Positions 57,008-64,000 of a DNA stretch of 64,000 nucleotides are shown piece after piece (the first letter of the stretch is position 1; each line of letters begins with the position of its first letter). The stretch lies in contig CAWIGR010000018.1 of the NCBI GenBank assembly GCA_963835705.1, positions 1 to 64,000 on the forward strand, read 5' to 3'. The notes under the pieces were generated by a model, which saw only the letters and a program-made list of their open reading frames with translations, had not been told where the DNA came from and did not search any database. The DNA comes from JACVRW01 sp963835705. GTDB lineage: Bacteria; Actinomycetota; Thermoleophilia; Solirubrobacterales; Thermoleophilaceae. The position numbers were made by a program, and so were the translations under genes.

Positions 57008-57670
57008 CTAAGAGGCGCCCGCTGCCGTGGCGATCTCGCGGTACGCCGCGGCCGGATCGCCGGCCCCGAAGATCGAGGAGCCCGCCACGAACAGGGTGGC
57101 CCCCGCGGCTGCCGTCGCGCGCGCCGTGGCGGCGTCGATGCCGCCGTCCACCTCGATCGGCAGCTCGGGCCCGAGCAGCTCGCGCAGCCTGGACACCTTC
57201 GCCGTGGAGGAGGCGATGTAGGGCTGGCCGCCCCACCCGGGGTTGACGGTCATGCAGAGCAGCTGGTCGAACGTCCCGGCGAGCCCCATCACCGACTCCG
57301 GCGCCGTAGCCGGGTTGATCGCCAGCCCCGCGCGAAGGCCCGCGTCCCGGATTGCCGAGAGGGCGTAGTGCGCGTGCGGCGTGGCCTCGAGGTGCACGAT
57401 CAGGGTGTCGGACCCCGCCGCCACGAACTCCTCGATGCGCCGCTCCGGGCGCTCCACCATCAGGTGAACGTCGAGGATGCCGCCCCGTTCGTGCACGAGG
57501 TCCTTGATCGAGTCGGCCACGATCGCGCCGATCGAGATCGGCGGCACGAAATGCCCGTCCATCACGTCGACGTGGATGACCCGGGCGCCCGCGTCCATCA
57601 CCTGCTCGATCTGCTCACCCAGGCGCGCGAAGTCCGCGGCGAGGATCGACGGCGCGACGCGGCGGTCCAC
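57008..57670 (-). CDS. rpe: Ribulose-phosphate 3-epimerase
   Basis: 220 aa TIM barrel of the pentose phosphate pathway. Metal and catalytic residues: SILAADFARLGE (Asp), VIHVDVMDGHFVPP (His, Asp), LDVHLMVERP (His) and PIEVDGGIDAATA (Asp). Start GTG at 57670, 3 nt after the thymidylate synthase stop, so the two are one operon. Confidence 0.95.
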   Translation of the reverse strand: MDRRVAPSILAADFARLGEQIEQVMDAGARVIHVDVMDGHFVPPISIGAIVADSIKDLVHERGGILDVHLMVERPERRIEEFVAAGSDTLIVHLEATPHAHYALSAIRDAGLRAGLAINPATAPESVMGLAGTFDQLLCMTVNPGWGGQPYIASSTAKVSRLRELLGPELPIEVDGGIDAATARATAAAGATLFVAGSSIFGAGDPAAAYREIATAAGAS

Positions 57671-57673
57671 CGT

Positions 57674-59261
57674 CTACGCCCGCGCGGCCTGCTTGGCGTG
57701 CGCCCGGATCTCCGAGAGGATCCGCTCCAGGCGCGGCTCCGTGTCGCGGTCCACGAAGCTCATCGCCGCCGCCACCGCCGGGTGCAGCGCCGCGATCTCG
57801 GCGTGCAGCGCGTGGGCCACGGCGCGGTAGGCCGGGTGCCCCTCGCGCCCCGAGCGCAACTCGATCAGGTGCATCGCCTCGCGCGCGTTCATGTCGAGCA
57901 CGTAGCGGATCCGGTAGCCGAGGCAGAGCGCGTACGGCGCCAGCTCGGGCCGTCCCGCGGCGGCGATCCGCTCGTACTCGGCACTCGACCGCTCGAGCCC
58001 CTCCCGGTAGGAGCCGGCCACCCCGGCCCGCTCCAGCTCGTCGGGCACGCCCGCACCGAGCTCCGGCCCGAGCGCCTGCCACTGCACCGTGAGCATGCGG
58101 TGGCGCTGGAGGTCGCGGAACGCGCCGTAGTCCGAGACCACCTCGAAGCGGTAGCGCAGCGCCTCGAAGCCGCGCCCCGGCCGGTGGCGGCGGTTGCGCC
58201 GCTCGCCGACAAGCTCGCCCAGCATCGTCGCCCGCTCGTCGGGCGGCAGCGCGCGCACGGCGCTGCGCGCCTCGTCCTCCGAGCACGACGCGGCCTCGAA
58301 CAGGAGCGCCGCCAGCAGCTCGTCCTCGCCGCCCTCGACCGACAGCAGCCGTACGGCCGGTCCGGCCTCCCGGTCTCGCCGCGCCCGGTCGAGGCCGAGC
58401 CGCCGCGACCAGCGCTCGGCCGCCTCGGCGCGCTCGGACAGGTACGAGATCCACTCGCCGCCGCGGTCGGGCCGCTCCACGCGCGCCACGAAGCTCGGCA
58501 TGATCGCCTTCAGCTCGGCCAGGATCATGTCGGCGTAGTCGCGCGCCTCGGGCAGCGGCGACGCGTAGAGCCGCAGCAGCAGCTGCTCGTACGCCTGGCC
58601 GGTGGCGAAGATCCCCATGTGCGACAGCGACGCCGCGGGCAGGAGGCCGCGCAGCAGGTCGAGCGCCTTGGCCCGGATCGCGCGCCGGTGCGCCGCCTCG
58701 GGCTCGCCGTCGGGTCGCGGGAAGCTCTCGGCCGCCCAGGCCTCCACGCGCGGCAGGGCGTCCGCGTACGCGTCGAAGAGGAAGTCCATCGCCCGCTCGT
58801 ACTCGGGGCCGAGCTCCGTGTGGCGCCAGTAGCGGTAGCCGAGCCCCTCCGCGATGGGCGCGTCGTAGGGGATGTAGCGCGTGGACTGCTCGAGGTAGGC
58901 CGCCAGCCGCCCGCGCTGCAGCAGCTTGGTCATCACGTTCGAGACCCACTCGCAGGCGATGTGGGCGCCGCCCAGCTGCGCCACCGAGTCGTCGCCGTAG
59001 CCGAGGAAGATCCGCTCGTAGAGCTGGCGGGCGCGCTCGCCCTCCTCGCCGTCGAAAGCCCCGGTGCGTGACCTCGCCGGCGAACTCGTCCAGGTACATC
59101 CGGCGCAGCGTGCCCTGGTAGCGCGAGTAGCGCGCGAACATCGCCCCCTTCACCGTCTCCGGCAGGTTCACGAGCCCGAACACCGGCCGGTCCAGGTTGG
59201 TGAAGTGCGGGGCCAGCGCCGCGCGCTCGGCGTCGGAGAAGCTCTCTACCGGGTAGTCCAT
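57674..59261 (-). CDS. thyX: Two-domain FAD-dependent thymidylate synthase, ThyX (frameshifted near its 5' end)
   Basis: About 528 aa joined, twice the size of single-domain ThyX. Two ThyX-like halves: the first holds EQSTRYIPY (~residue 130), the second RFEVVSDYGAFRDLQRHRM with TVQWQALG, the RHR-type motif (~residue 370). Such duplicated proteins make dTMP from dUMP with FAD and methylene-THF, or are diverged partners. Around 59055-59065 the frame breaks; the other frame reads AFDGEEGERARQLYERIFLG and GYGDDSVAQLGG, as expected of ThyX. Located next to rpe; metF, which uses the same folate, is 34 kb away. Confidence 0.85.
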
Positions 59262-59292
59262 CGGGCGCGGGCCACCATAGCGCCGCGGCCGG

Positions 59293-60936
59293 TCAGGCCA
59301 GCCTGTGGTTCAGCACGCGATCGAGCCGCGCCGAGGTGGTGTCCACGGGTACCGCCTTCTCGAGCCGCATGGCGATCTGCCGGCCGTCGATCTCGAGCGT
59401 GGCCACCTGGTTGTCGAACCACGGCCCGTCGCCGATCATCCGCCAGCGCATCCCCGGATCCGCCACGCCGGCCGAGCGCGCCAGGGCGCGGGTGAACGCC
59501 TCGAAGCCGCGCGACATGCCGATGCGGATCACCCTCCGCTCCTTGCTCTCGAGCGGGTTCCGGTACGGCGAGCAGACCGCCTGGTAGACGTTCGACTGCA
59601 CGCCCGACCCGCGCCGGAAGGCGACCTCGTAGAGGTAGGCGTGGTGCACGTCGCCGGACAGCACGACGACAGAGGCCGGCGCGGGGCCGCGCTCGCCGGC
59701 GGCGACCGAGCGGAGCAGCTCTCCAAGTCGCGCGAACGACTCCTGGAAGGCGGGCCAGTGCTCCATATCGACGGTCTGGCGCGCCTTCTCGGCCAGCGGT
59801 CGGAACCTCGGCCCCCAGGCGCCGCCGGCCACCGCCTCGCTCCACGCCTCGGCGTAGTGCATCCCCGGGCCGAGCAGCCAGGGGAGCGACGTGGCCACGA
59901 GCAGGTGGTCGAAGTCGCCGGTCATCTCCTCGGCGACCCAGTCCCATTCCTTCTCGTCGAGCATCGACCGGTGGCCCTCCTCGAGCACCCGGCCGGCGCG
60001 CGAGTCGATCACCACGAGGCGTGTCCGGCCGAGGTTGCGGCAATAGCTCCAGCGAGTGCCCGAGGTCTCCAGGTCGGCGCGGCGGGCGAATTCCTCCAGG
60101 ATCGGCTCGGCGTCGTCGGCCGCCTTCACCCGGCGCAGCAGCTCGTCCTCCTGGTGGTCGCCGGGGGCGAGGTTGCCCAGGTGCTGGTAGACCCAGTACG
60201 AGGCGAGCGCGCCGAGGATGTGCCGGTTCCACCACTCGTGCTCTCGCATCTCCTCGAGCCAGGCCTCGGAGATGTTCCAGTCGTCGTGGACGTCGTGGTC
60301 GTCGAAGATCATCGCCGTCGACAGCGTGGACAGGAGCCATCGGATCGTCGGGTCGCTCCAGCTCTCGTGGTAGAGCCGCGTGTACTCGTCGAAGTCGAGC
60401 ACGCGCTCGCCGGGGGCCTCCGCGAGATCGCGGCGGGTCTCGATGAACGCGCGCGTGGCGGGCGAGGCCTCGTCCGCGTAGACCTGGTCGCCGAGCATCA
60501 GCAGCACGTCGGGCCACTCCTCGCGCGGGCGATTGCGCATGCGATGGGCGAGCGTGTGCAGGGCGTCGATCTCGCGGCCGCGCGGGTCCTGGTCCTTGCG
60601 CAGCGAGAAGGGCGGCACGTGCGGCGCGGCCACGCGGCACGAGCCGAACACCACCTCGAGGGGACCGTCCTTCGGGTAGGTGCGGAAGGCGCTCGCCGGG
60701 AAGCCGTCGTCCACCGGCCAGACGCGCTCGCCGTCGAGCTTGACCTCGTACTCGTGCCACGCGCCACGCTCCAGTCCGCCGCAGCAGACGAGCGCGTAAT
60801 GGTGGTCGCAGACGCAGAAGCTGCGCTCGCGCGTGCCGAGCACCTCGACCTCACAGGGCGCGTCGGTCTCGACCCAGATCACGGCCTCGGTCTCGCCGAC
60901 ATAGCGCAGGAGTGGGCCGAGGACCAGCGTGGGCAT
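59293..60936 (-). CDS. PhoD-like alkaline phosphatase D-family protein
   Basis: 547 aa metallophosphoesterase fold. Motifs: VFGSCRVA, MLGDQVYADE, MIFDDHDVHDDWN and VVLSGDVHHAYLYE give the binuclear metal site. No signal peptide is visible, so it appears cytosolic, unlike classic PhoD. It may hydrolyse phosphodiesters or phosphomonoesters. ATG at 60936 with TACGCT 8 nt upstream. Confidence 0.88.
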   Translation of the reverse strand: MPTLVLGPLLRYVGETEAVIWVETDAPCEVEVLGTRERSFCVCDHHYALVCCGGLERGAWHEYEVKLDGERVWPVDDGFPASAFRTYPKDGPLEVVFGSCRVAAPHVPPFSLRKDQDPRGREIDALHTLAHRMRNRPREEWPDVLLMLGDQVYADEASPATRAFIETRRDLAEAPGERVLDFDEYTRLYHESWSDPTIRWLLSTLSTAMIFDDHDVHDDWNISEAWLEEMREHEWWNRHILGALASYWVYQHLGNLAPGDHQEDELLRRVKAADDAEPILEEFARRADLETSGTRWSYCRNLGRTRLVVIDSRAGRVLEEGHRSMLDEKEWDWVAEEMTGDFDHLLVATSLPWLLGPGMHYAEAWSEAVAGGAWGPRFRPLAEKARQTVDMEHWPAFQESFARLGELLRSVAAGERGPAPASVVVLSGDVHHAYLYEVAFRRGSGVQSNVYQAVCSPYRNPLESKERRVIRIGMSRGFEAFTRALARSAGVADPGMRWRMIGDGPWFDNQVATLEIDGRQIAMRLEKAVPVDTTSARLDRVLNHRLA

Positions 60937-60944
60937 GGTGCGGG

Positions 60945-60950
60945 AGCGTA
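60945..60950 (-). promoter_or_regulatory. -10-like TACGCT box of the PhoD-like gene
   Basis: Minus strand TACGCT (60950-60945) ends 8 nt before the ATG at 60936, with no ribosome-binding site. Confidence 0.5.
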
Positions 60951-61008
60951 GCCTTCCTCGCCGTGGAAGCCGGAGCTGCAGCGGGTCGGTCGCTCGATAC
61001 ACGCCGCC

Positions 61009-62289
61009 ATGCCCGGCCGCAGCCGCCATCCGCTTCGCGCTCTAGACGAGAAGGCCATGGGACTGGCCTCGCAGGATCAGCAGTTGCGAGCGGCGTTGTT
61101 TCGGTTCGTCGACGTGACCCCGGCGTGCCGGAACATGGACGACCTGGCGCGGCACCTGACGGCCTATCTGGAGGAGGTGGGAGAGCGGCCGCCCCCGATC
61201 GAGGCCGCGATGCGCATGTCGGGCACGAAGACCGGCAGGGCCGCGCTTGGCGCCGCCGCTGCCGCCGGCGTGCGCCACATGGCGCACCGCTTCATCGTGG
61301 GTGAGACGCCGAAGAATGCACTGAAGACGATCCGGCAGTTGTGGGAGCGCGGGGCGGCGGTGTCACTGGATCTGCTGGGTGAAGCGACCGTGACGCAGGC
61401 CGAGGCCGACCGCTACGCGGAGCGCTGCATGGACGCGCTCGAGACGCTCGCCGAGGCCGCGCCGGGCTGGGCCGCGCGGCCGGCCCTGGAGGCGGATTCG
61501 CTCGGGCCGCTCCCGCGCGTGAACGTGTCCGTGAAGGTCTCGGCGCTAAGCCCCCTGCTGCGCCCGGAGGCGCCGGAGGTCGGGCGCGACGACGCCGCCC
61601 GGCGCATGCGTCCCCTGCTCGCGCGCGCGAAGGAGCTCGGCGCGCACCTGCACATCGACATGGAGTCGGTGGACACCCTGGAGGCCACGCTCGACCTCGT
61701 CGTTGAGATGCTGGACGAGCCGGAGCTCGCCGACGGTCCCTCCACCGGGGTCGTCATGCAGGCCTACCTGCGCGAGTCGCCCGACCAGCTCGAGCGGGTG
61801 ATCGACTGGGCGCGCGCCACCGAGCGCCGGCCGCCGCTGGTGGTCCGGCTGGTGAAGGGCGCCTACTGGGACCACGAGGTGGTGGAGGCCCGCCAGCACG
61901 GCTGGACGCCGCCGGTGTTCGAGCAGAAGGCCGAGTCGGATCGCAACTTCGAGGCGCTCACGCGCCGCCTGCTCGACGGCTGGCCCCACGTGCGCCCGGC
62001 GATCGCCTCGCACAACCTCCGCTCGGTGGCTCACGCGGTGGCGGCAAATCGCGCCGCCGGGCGCGAGGACCGCGACCTCGAGTTGCAGGTGCTGCGCGGC
62101 CTCGGCGACGATCTCGCCGCGGCGCTCGCCTCGCACGGGATGCGCGTGCGCATCTACTGCCCGGTGGGCGACATGGTGGCGGGGATGGCGTACCTGGTCC
62201 GCCGCCTGCTCGAGAACACGTCGAACGAGTCCTTCCTGGGCGACCAGCAGCGCGGCGTCCCGCTCGAGAAGCTGCTGGCGGCGCCTTGA
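61009..62289 (+). CDS. putA: Proline dehydrogenase
   Basis: 426 aa. An FAD TIM barrel with VNVSVKVSALSPLLRP, HLHIDMESVD, VVRLVKGAYWDHE and the substrate motif YCPVGDMVAGMAYLVRRLLEN. It oxidises proline to pyrroline-5-carboxylate. It is the single-domain actinobacterial type, with the aldehyde dehydrogenase encoded by the next gene rather than fused. An in-frame ATG at 61057 is an alternative start. Confidence 0.95.
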   Translation: MPGRSRHPLRALDEKAMGLASQDQQLRAALFRFVDVTPACRNMDDLARHLTAYLEEVGERPPPIEAAMRMSGTKTGRAALGAAAAAGVRHMAHRFIVGETPKNALKTIRQLWERGAAVSLDLLGEATVTQAEADRYAERCMDALETLAEAAPGWAARPALEADSLGPLPRVNVSVKVSALSPLLRPEAPEVGRDDAARRMRPLLARAKELGAHLHIDMESVDTLEATLDLVVEMLDEPELADGPSTGVVMQAYLRESPDQLERVIDWARATERRPPLVVRLVKGAYWDHEVVEARQHGWTPPVFEQKAESDRNFEALTRRLLDGWPHVRPAIASHNLRSVAHAVAANRAAGREDRDLELQVLRGLGDDLAAALASHGMRVRIYCPVGDMVAGMAYLVRRLLENTSNESFLGDQQRGVPLEKLLAAP

Positions 62290-63839
62290 GCTTCCGCAAC
62301 GAGCCCATCCTGGAGCTGCGGCGCGCGCCCGCGCGTGAGTCCCTGCTGGAGGCGCTCCGCTCGCTCGACGCCCGCCTGCCTCTGTCGGTGCCGATGCGCA
62401 TCGGCGGTGACAGATCGGAGGGGGACGGTGTGCTGTCGACCGACCCGGGGAGCCCCGAGCGCGTCGTGGCCCGGGCGGCGCGGGCGAGCGAGGCCGACGC
62501 CGCGGCCGCCGTGGAGGCCGCGCAGCGCGGCTTCCGCGAGTGGAGCGCGCGCTCGGCAGCCGAGCGCGCGGAGGTCCTGCGGGTGGCCGCCGCGCGGCTG
62601 CGCGAGCGCCGCCTCGAGCTGGCCGCTCTCCAGGTGCGCGAGTGCGCCAAGCCGTGGCCCGAGGCCGACGGGGACGTGTGCGAGGCGATCGACTTCCTCG
62701 AGTACTACGCCCTGGAGGCGCTCGAGCTGGACCGCGGGCGCGAGATCGTCCAGGCGCCGGGTGAGCGCAACACGATGCGCTACGCGCCGCGCGGCGTGGC
62801 GGCGGTGATCGCACCGTGGAACTTCCCGCTGGCCATCCCCTGCGGCATGACGGCCGCCGCGCTGGCGGCCGGGAACGCCGCGATCCTCAAGCCCGCCGAG
62901 CAGTCGCCGGCCAGCGCCGGCGCCCTGGTCGACGCGCTGCACGAGGCCGGCGTGCCGCCGGACGCGTTGGCCCTGCTGCCGGGCTTCGGCGAGGCGGGCG
63001 CCGCGCTGGTGCGCGACCCGCGCGTGCACGTGATCGCCTTCACCGGCTCGGCGCCGGTCGGCCTCGAGATCGTGCGCGCCTCGGCCGAGACTCCGGACGG
63101 CCAGCCGCACGTGAAGCGGGTGGTCGCGGAGATGGGCGGCAAGAACTGCGTGCTCGTGGATGCCGACGCCGACCTCGACGAGGCTGTGCCCGGCATCGTA
63201 TATTCCGCGTTCGGCTACGCGGGACAGAAGTGCTCGGCCGCCGCCCGCGTGCTGGTGCACGAGGCGATCGCGGACACGCTGGTGGAGCGGCTGGCCGGTG
63301 CGGTCGAGGTGCTGCACGTGGGCCAGGCCGAGGAGTTCGCCACGGAGGTGCCGCCGGTGATCGAGCGCGAGGCGCAGGAGCGGGTCGAGCGGTACCGGGA
63401 GCTCGCCTCCGGCCACATCGCCGCTTCCGCCGACCCGCCCGGCTCGCCAGGCCACTTCTGCCCGCCCACCCTCGTCTCGGGCCTCCCCGAGGACTCGCCC
63501 GTGAACCGCGAGGAGATCTTCGGCCCGCTCCTGTCGGTAACCCCCGTGCGCGACCTCGACCACGCGGTCGAAATGGTCGACTCACTGCCATTCGCCCTGA
63601 CCGGGGGCCTCTTCTCCCGCAGCCCCGCAACGGTCGAGCGGGTGGCCGCCCGCCTGCCGGTGGGGAACCTGTACGTCAACCGAGGGATCACGGGTGCGAT
63701 GGTGGGCCGCCAGCCCTTCGGCGGCAACCGCCGTTCCGGGATCGGCTCGAAGGCGGGCGGCCCGGACTACCTGCTCCAGTTCGTCGAGCCGAGGGTCGTC
63801 ACAGAGAACACGATGCGCCATGGCATTCCGGTCGAATGA
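62286..63839 (+). CDS. 1-Pyrroline-5-carboxylate / aldehyde dehydrogenase
   Basis: 517 aa NAD(P)-dependent aldehyde dehydrogenase. Hallmarks: APWNFPLAIPCGMTAAALA, VVAEMGGKN (Glu) and GYAGQKCSAAARV (catalytic Cys). With the upstream proline dehydrogenase it converts proline to glutamate. The TTG start overlaps the upstream stop (TTGA), so the two are translationally coupled. Confidence 0.94.
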   Translation: MSFRNEPILELRRAPARESLLEALRSLDARLPLSVPMRIGGDRSEGDGVLSTDPGSPERVVARAARASEADAAAAVEAAQRGFREWSARSAAERAEVLRVAAARLRERRLELAALQVRECAKPWPEADGDVCEAIDFLEYYALEALELDRGREIVQAPGERNTMRYAPRGVAAVIAPWNFPLAIPCGMTAAALAAGNAAILKPAEQSPASAGALVDALHEAGVPPDALALLPGFGEAGAALVRDPRVHVIAFTGSAPVGLEIVRASAETPDGQPHVKRVVAEMGGKNCVLVDADADLDEAVPGIVYSAFGYAGQKCSAAARVLVHEAIADTLVERLAGAVEVLHVGQAEEFATEVPPVIEREAQERVERYRELASGHIAASADPPGSPGHFCPPTLVSGLPEDSPVNREEIFGPLLSVTPVRDLDHAVEMVDSLPFALTGGLFSRSPATVERVAARLPVGNLYVNRGITGAMVGRQPFGGNRRSGIGSKAGGPDYLLQFVEPRVVTENTMRHGIPVE

Positions 63840-63840
63840 C

Positions 63841-63846
63841 TAACCT
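63841..63846 (+). promoter_or_regulatory. -10-like TAACCT box
   Basis: TAACCT ends 9 nt before the TTG at 63856, immediately after the dehydrogenase stop. Confidence 0.4.
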
Positions 63847-63855
63847 TGCGGCGCC

Positions 63856-64000
63856 TTGGCCTTCGACCTGCAATCGCATTCGCTCCATTCCGACGGGGAG
63901 CTGACGGCCGCCCAGGTGGTGGAGAACGCCGCCGCGGCGGGGGTGCGCCTGCTCGCGCTGTCGGACCACGACACTGTCGACGGTGTCGACGAGGCGCTGG
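63856..64000 (+). CDS. PHP-domain phosphoesterase, 5' part only
   Basis: 48 codons before the window ends. SHSLHSDGELTAAQVVENAA and ALSDHDTVDG are motifs I and II of the PHP metal-dependent phosphoesterase fold. Probably a stand-alone enzyme of the YciV/RNase AM or nucleotide phosphatase type; the rest is outside the window. TTG start. Confidence 0.75.
   Translation, partial: MAFDLQSHSLHSDGELTAAQVVENAAAAGVRLLALSDHDTVDGVDEAL

Overview
The window reads as chromosomal DNA of a very GC-rich actinobacterium. My best guess is class Thermoleophilia (Solirubrobacterales-like). This rests on the gene repertoire: an actinobacterial-type fused 2-oxoglutarate dehydrogenase, a BTAD-type regulator fused to a membrane sensor, an F420-free central metabolism gene set, a RskA-like anti-sigma factor and a long two-domain ThyX. 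It also rests on a dense, mostly leaderless gene layout in which a TANNNT box lies 6-10 nt before many start codons. No rRNA, tRNA, CRISPR array, transposase or prophage gene is visible, and no stretch longer than about 300 bases is empty.

Layout. 0.2-6.5 kb: SnoaL-like protein, DHA2 exporter behind an inverted-repeat operator, VOC protein, orphan sensor kinase, SDR, and an MBL-rhodanese sulfur enzyme. 6.5-14.4 kb: a giant lipoyl-lipoyl-E2-E1 2-oxoglutarate dehydrogenase, DUF1232 protein and a BTAD/propeller/solute-binding-protein fusion. 14.5-19.5 kb: vanadium haloperoxidase-like protein, FAD oxidase, MBL hydrolase with a 32-bp tandem repeat between them, and a VapBC-type toxin-antitoxin pair with three GCTAGC boxes. 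19.6-29.5 kb: large M14 peptidase, metF, MOSC protein, moaA, HD protein, ScyD-like propeller protein and citrate synthase. 29.5-34.9 kb: GH65 phosphorylase plus beta-phosphoglucomutase (disaccharide phosphorolysis), small membrane proteins and a PfkB kinase. 34.9-44.2 kb: quinone oxidoreductase, DEAD-box helicase, cyclophilin, two thioredoxin-fold proteins, two HADs, an APH-like kinase, cupredoxin, RpiB-like, Fpg-like, cupin and a lipoprotein nuclease/phosphatase.

44.3-53.6 kb is the most intriguing region. Eight tightly overlapping minus-strand genes encode an MDR dehydrogenase, a degenerate PTPS-like protein, a glycosyltransferase, a methyltransferase, a YbhN-like membrane protein, a RibD/DHFR-like reductase, a CDP-alcohol phosphotransferase fused to an LTA-synthase-like sulfatase domain, and a second methyltransferase. 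They lie directly downstream of an ECF sigma/anti-sigma pair. I read this as an uncharacterised pathway that builds or decorates a membrane-linked or exported glycoconjugate, possibly using a pterin-like or ribityl-like building block. 53.7-64 kb: a second YbhN-like protein, small proteins, rpe, ThyX, PhoD-like phosphatase, proline dehydrogenase plus P5C dehydrogenase (proline to glutamate), and the start of a PHP-domain gene.

Seven genes are interrupted by single-frame shifts, and in each case the two halves join into a normal family protein with a net +1 length. This pattern fits residual insertion errors in the assembly better than gene decay, so these genes are annotated as intact but frameshifted in this sequence.
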